A stretch of 33,650 bases of DNA. It comes from Oscillospiraceae bacterium (GTDB lineage: Bacteria; Bacillota; Clostridia; Oscillospirales; Acutalibacteraceae). Under the pieces are notes generated by a model, which was given only the letters and a program-made list of their open reading frames with translations, ran no database searches and was not told the origin of the DNA. The DNA lies in contig SVOH01000022.1 in assembly GCA_015066515.1 (NCBI GenBank), positions 1 to 33,650 on the forward strand, read 5' to 3'. How positions within the stretch are numbered: position 1 is the first letter of the stretch; every line of letters starts with the position of its first letter. The position numbers were made by a program, and so were the translations under genes. Positions 30,732-33,650 of this stretch are shown here, in pieces.

Positions 30732-33029
30732 GTGACTGATATTTTTTTAAAAATTCTTAACACCAGCGTCACAGCGAGCTATCTTGTGGTGGCAGTAATT
30801 GTTTTTCGCTTATTGTTTAAAAAAGCTCCCAAATGGATAATGTGCATATTATGGGGAATTGTGGCATTAAGGCTTATTTTTCCGTTTTCTATCGAAAGCA
30901 GTATAAGTCTTTTGCCACAACGCGAAATATTAACCGTTTCGGAATCCTCTGACGTTATTATAGAATTCAAGTCAAATACTGTTAATGTTGACAACGACAC
31001 AACCGTTACCAACACTACACCCGCGACGGAGAATTTCGATACGCAGAGCAATGAATCGGCAATGCTCGAAGACTCAACACAGTCGCGTACGGACACCACA
31101 AATGTTGCACCGACAGTAGATAACAATATACCAAACGGTAGTGTTGTACAACATAGAGCAAGCAAAGAGATTTCTTTGTTTTGGCTGTTGTCGGTAACCT
31201 GGATTTGCGGAATGTTGCTGATGCTGACTTATAGCGTTATATCTTATATTAGACTTTCTTTAAAGGTGAAGGCAACTATTCTTTATCGCGATAATGTGTA
31301 TTACTGTGACAGTATTGATACACCGTTTATTTTTGGCGTTTTTTCTCCAAATATATATATTCCGTCAAATATGTCGACGGAGCATCTTGAATATGTTATA
31401 AGCCACGAAAGTGCTCATATAAAAAGGTGTGATTATATTTGGAAACCGATGGGTATTTTATTACTTACTTTTCATTGGTTTAATCCTATAATATGGGCGG
31501 CGTATATCTTATTGTGCCGTGATATTGAAAGTGCTTGTGATGAAAAGGTTATACGCGATATGGATGACGAATATAAAAAGAGTTATTCAATGGCGTTGCT
31601 TGACTGTAGTGTTCATCACAAAGCAGTTGTAACATGTCCAGTTGCGTTTGGAGAGGTAGGGGTTAAAGACCGCATCAAAGCTGTTTTAAACTATAGAAGA
31701 CCCGCAAAGAATTTTGTTACAATATCAGTTGTGGTTAGTATAATTATTTCATTTTGCTTTATTACTACCCCAAAAGAGCGTGTGTCTGCTATGGGCGGAA
31801 ACGAAGATATAAATATTGATGCTGAAACAGGCAGTAAGATAAATTATTCGGAATTGTATGAGAATTTCTTTAATCGTATAATAGGCAATATCGATAACAA
31901 TGAAATCTATTCCAAAGATAAGAATAATGTATCACAATTTACTTCTCCTGAAGATGTTGTTTTGACAAGAGATTCTGCTACTTTTAAAAATGGAAACAAG
32001 GAATACACTGCTAAGGTGTATTTTGATACCGAAGATGAGACCAATGCACAATATTTTATTGTAACAAATACCAAGACCGGTGAACTAATTAATAATTTAT
32101 CAATAGACCATTACGAAAACTTTACAGAAAATGCAATATATGCTATTGATATAACTTTTGATGGCAATTATGACTTGATTATGCCGTATCATATGGACGG
32201 TACGGGAGATCAATCTTTTTCGGTATATGTGTGGGATGTTGATGAAAAGCAGTTTGTTAAAAAATCTTTTTGGTATATGAGTAATTTTTCGCTTGATTAT
32301 AAAAACAAGTGCATACTTTCTCACCGAAAATGTGCCACTGTTTTTGATTATTATATACATCGCTATGATGATATGGGAAAGGATTTTTACTTGTTATCAA
32401 GTCTTTGTTGTGTGGTTGATGAAATGACAGGTGTTGTAAAAGTTGAAGAACGTCACGGAACAAATACAACAAAAGAATTTACGACATATTGCGGGGATTA
32501 TTTGTCATTAGATTCAAACGATAGCAATGCTGCGGAATATTTTAAAGAAGGTTCTTATTGGGATCTGAATTCTGATAAATGGAATCGTTGCATACAAAAA
32601 AATTATTATTCCAATTTTACCGATACTATACAAAATCAGGCTTATATAAGTGGATATATGGGCTTTTTGAACGGGTTTATTACGGCAGATAATCCAGAAA
32701 ATAAAAAACATATCAGTAGAAGTTATTATTTGAACCGTTTTTATATTGGTGAAATGATGAGTAATAAGACCAATCCATACGATGTAAGGTTTGCATATTA
32801 TGATATAAATGATGATGGAATTCCTGAAATGATTATGCAATCTGATACATATGATGTTTTTACATATAAGGATGCAAAACTGTGTTGGTCATATGAAACC
32901 AATTCTATAGATACTATTATTGAAAAGTTGAATTGGATTAGTCCAAAAACGCTTTTGTGTGATCGTAGTGATGGTATTTCAGGTTCTATATACGGCTCAT
33001 ATTTTGATTCATATTATAATAACAAATAA
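30732..33029 (+). CDS. M56-family (BlaR1-like) membrane metalloprotease with non-penicillin-binding sensor region
   Basis: 765 aa. Two N-terminal helices (about 12-50) come first, then a Ser/Thr/Asn-rich extracytoplasmic insert (about 65-145) and a third helix (150-172). The zinc-protease domain has HESAH (H225, E226, H229) and DIESACDEKV (third-ligand region, E266), and a fourth helix lies at 327-346. The remaining ~415 residues should be outside the cell. They lack the penicillin-binding domain of true BlaR1. They show DITFDGNYDLIMPY (473-486), like XAC2610-type domains, and a calcium-loop-like DINDDGIPE near 716. GTG 30732 with AAAGGAG at 30714-30720 is the start. Expected to trigger BlaI inactivation on an unknown signal. 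Confidence 0.85.
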   Translation: MTDIFLKILNTSVTASYLVVAVIVFRLLFKKAPKWIMCILWGIVALRLIFPFSIESSISLLPQREILTVSESSDVIIEFKSNTVNVDNDTTVTNTTPATENFDTQSNESAMLEDSTQSRTDTTNVAPTVDNNIPNGSVVQHRASKEISLFWLLSVTWICGMLLMLTYSVISYIRLSLKVKATILYRDNVYYCDSIDTPFIFGVFSPNIYIPSNMSTEHLEYVISHESAHIKRCDYIWKPMGILLLTFHWFNPIIWAAYILLCRDIESACDEKVIRDMDDEYKKSYSMALLDCSVHHKAVVTCPVAFGEVGVKDRIKAVLNYRRPAKNFVTISVVVSIIISFCFITTPKERVSAMGGNEDINIDAETGSKINYSELYENFFNRIIGNIDNNEIYSKDKNNVSQFTSPEDVVLTRDSATFKNGNKEYTAKVYFDTEDETNAQYFIVTNTKTGELINNLSIDHYENFTENAIYAIDITFDGNYDLIMPYHMDGTGDQSFSVYVWDVDEKQFVKKSFWYMSNFSLDYKNKCILSHRKCATVFDYYIHRYDDMGKDFYLLSSLCCVVDEMTGVVKVEERHGTNTTKEFTTYCGDYLSLDSNDSNAAEYFKEGSYWDLNSDKWNRCIQKNYYSNFTDTIQNQAYISGYMGFLNGFITADNPENKKHISRSYYLNRFYIGEMMSNKTNPYDVRFAYYDINDDGIPEMIMQSDTYDVFTYKDAKLCWSYETNSIDTIIEKLNWISPKTLLCDRSDGISGSIYGSYFDSYYNNK

Positions 33030-33056
33030 AAGGCAGGGGTGACCTGCCCTTTATTT
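33024..33056. terminator. Bidirectional terminator between M56 gene and sigG fragment
   Basis: A 14-nt stem with one mismatch (33024-33037 with 33043-33056), loop GGTGA, containing the M56 stop and touching the stop of the minus-strand gene. The AAATAAA/TTTATTT feet give T-rich tails on both strands. Confidence 0.82.
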
Positions 33057-33531
33057 ATTGTTTTATCTTTTTAAGCGCAAATTTTTCAAGTCTGGATACC
33101 TGTGCTTGTGAAATGCCTATTTCTTCTGATACTTCCATTTGCGTTTTACCTTGCATAAAGCGCAGACTTAAAATCTTTTTTTCTCGGTCAGAGAGATTTT
33201 TTATGGCCTCTTTTATACATATTTCGTCAAGCCAGTTTTTATCATCGTTTTTATCACCAACTTGATCAAGCACATATATTGTATCACCACCATCGGAAAA
33301 TACAGGCTCGTAAAGTGACACGGGGTCAACTATACTTTCAAGCGCTATTACAACATCTTCACGCGGCAGTCCCAGTTCGTCTGCAATTTCACTAACGGTT
33401 GGTTCTTTTTGGTTTTTTGCTGTAAGCGTTTCTTTTACCTGCATTGCACGATAGGCGGTATCCTTTATAGAGCGACTAACCCTTATCGAGTTGTTATCGC
33501 GCAGGTAGCGCCTGATTTCACCTATTATCAT
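33055..33531 (-). pseudogene. sigG: Sporulation sigma factor SigG, C-terminal fragment (N-terminal ~100 codons missing)
   Basis: 158 recognisable residues: MIIGEIRRYLRDNNSIRVSRS (end of region 2), a region 3 segment, DPVSLYEPVFSDGGDTIYVLDQVGD, and region 4 with LSDREKKILSLRFMQGKTQMEVSEEIGISQAQVSRLEK split over 193-type contacts. These are characteristic of forespore sigma-G rather than sigma-F. Full-length SigG is about 258 aa. The highly conserved residues before MIIGE (FSTYAVP and upstream) are absent although another 119 nt are visible. The frame stays open to the window edge but encodes unrelated residues. ATG 33531 has no ribosome site and is internal in homologues. I therefore read it as truncated or interrupted; an assembly join is also possible. 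Confidence 0.6.
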
Positions 33532-33566
33532 TGGAATGGTTATAGAATGGCGAAAAAGTAATATAC

Positions 33567-33596
33567 ATAGAGGATGAACTTTTATCCATCCTCTTA
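33567..33596. repeat. Hairpin upstream of the sigG fragment
   Basis: AGAGGATG (33569-33576) and CATCCTCT (33587-33594) flank a 10-nt loop. It lies 38 nt upstream of the residual sigG sequence, where coding sequence for sigma region 2 is expected. It resembles an intergenic hairpin more than coding DNA. Confidence 0.5.
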
Positions 33597-33617
33597 ATGT
33601 CTTATAATAATTGTAGT

Positions 33618-33647
33618 TTGTCGAATCGCTTTTTAGCGTTTCGACAA
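33618..33647. repeat. 13-bp inverted repeat at the window end
   Basis: TTGTCGAATCGCT (33618-33630) and AGCGTTTCGACAA (33635-33647), loop TTTT, one mismatch. Further evidence that the DNA joined to the sigG fragment is intergenic or repeat DNA. Confidence 0.6.
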
Positions 33648-33650
33648 GCC

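Noticed and set aside
30363-33029. Classical beta-lactamase resistance locus
   Set aside because: No beta-lactamase or PBP2a gene is present, and the M56 protein lacks the penicillin-binding sensor.
1-33650. CRISPR arrays, tRNA or rRNA genes, prophage
   Set aside because: No regularly spaced repeats, cloverleaf-like segments, rRNA motifs, integrase or structural phage genes were seen on reading both strands.

Overview
The window is 33.65 kb of low-GC, densely packed bacterial DNA. AGGAGG-type ribosome sites, a T-box in front of thrS, a sporulation sigma-G fragment, lipobox lipoproteins and the gene families present all point to Bacillota, class Clostridia, probably an uncultured Oscillospirales/Ruminococcaceae-like gut organism. 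The taxonomy is inference from gene content. I see no tRNA, rRNA, CRISPR array, phage genes or transposase.

Layout. (1) 1-2567: the 3' part of glycyl-tRNA synthetase, then a Na+/phosphate cotransporter with a PhoU-like tail. (2) 2579-11485: six tandem paralogous lipoproteins of 460-539 aa. Each has a signal peptide and lipobox Cys, a predicted (beta/alpha)8 barrel resembling clan GH-A glycoside hydrolases, and a C-terminal beta domain. Promoters and terminators split them into three transcription units: npt + paralog 1, paralogs 2-3-4, and paralogs 5-6 + pgsA. Paralog 6 looks mosaic, paralog-2-like at its N-terminus and paralog-5-like afterwards. This array is the most unusual coding content here. 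(3) 11490-15760: a CDP-alcohol phosphatidyltransferase with a good ribosome site but ACG where its start should be; thrS on the minus strand under a T-box with a Thr (ACC) specifier; gdhA. (4) 15767-19635, minus strand: an operon of DUF2156 protein, GNAT acetyltransferase and GH38 alpha-mannosidase. (5) 19853-25136: glycogen phosphorylase and a GH13 enzyme (intracellular alpha-glucan breakdown), then a DegV fatty-acid-binding protein. (6) 25343-33029: envelope and regulatory genes. They comprise a small membrane protein, a DUF2975 / XRE-HTH / DUF4173-like membrane operon carrying a 105-bp MITE-like inverted repeat, a Ser/Thr-rich lipoprotein, and a zinc-ribbon/DUF2628 - BlaI - M56 (BlaR1-like) operon. 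(7) 33055-33650, minus strand: sigG lacking its N-terminal ~100 codons, joined to hairpin-rich DNA.

How the parts connect. Three promoters in region 6 (25343, 28647, 29708) share a dyad, GTCT(A) in the spacer and TAGA(C) at the -10, in the same register. One of them drives the operon that encodes BlaI and its M56 protease. I infer a small BlaI-controlled envelope regulon whose M56 sensor carries a non-beta-lactam extracytoplasmic domain. A separate TTATCG/CGATAA repeat set overlaps the promoter of the DUF2975/HTH operon and is a candidate operator for that HTH protein. The six lipoproteins probably act on carbohydrate outside the cell, and GH38, glycogen phosphorylase and GH13 on carbohydrate inside it, but no transporter or regulator links the two.
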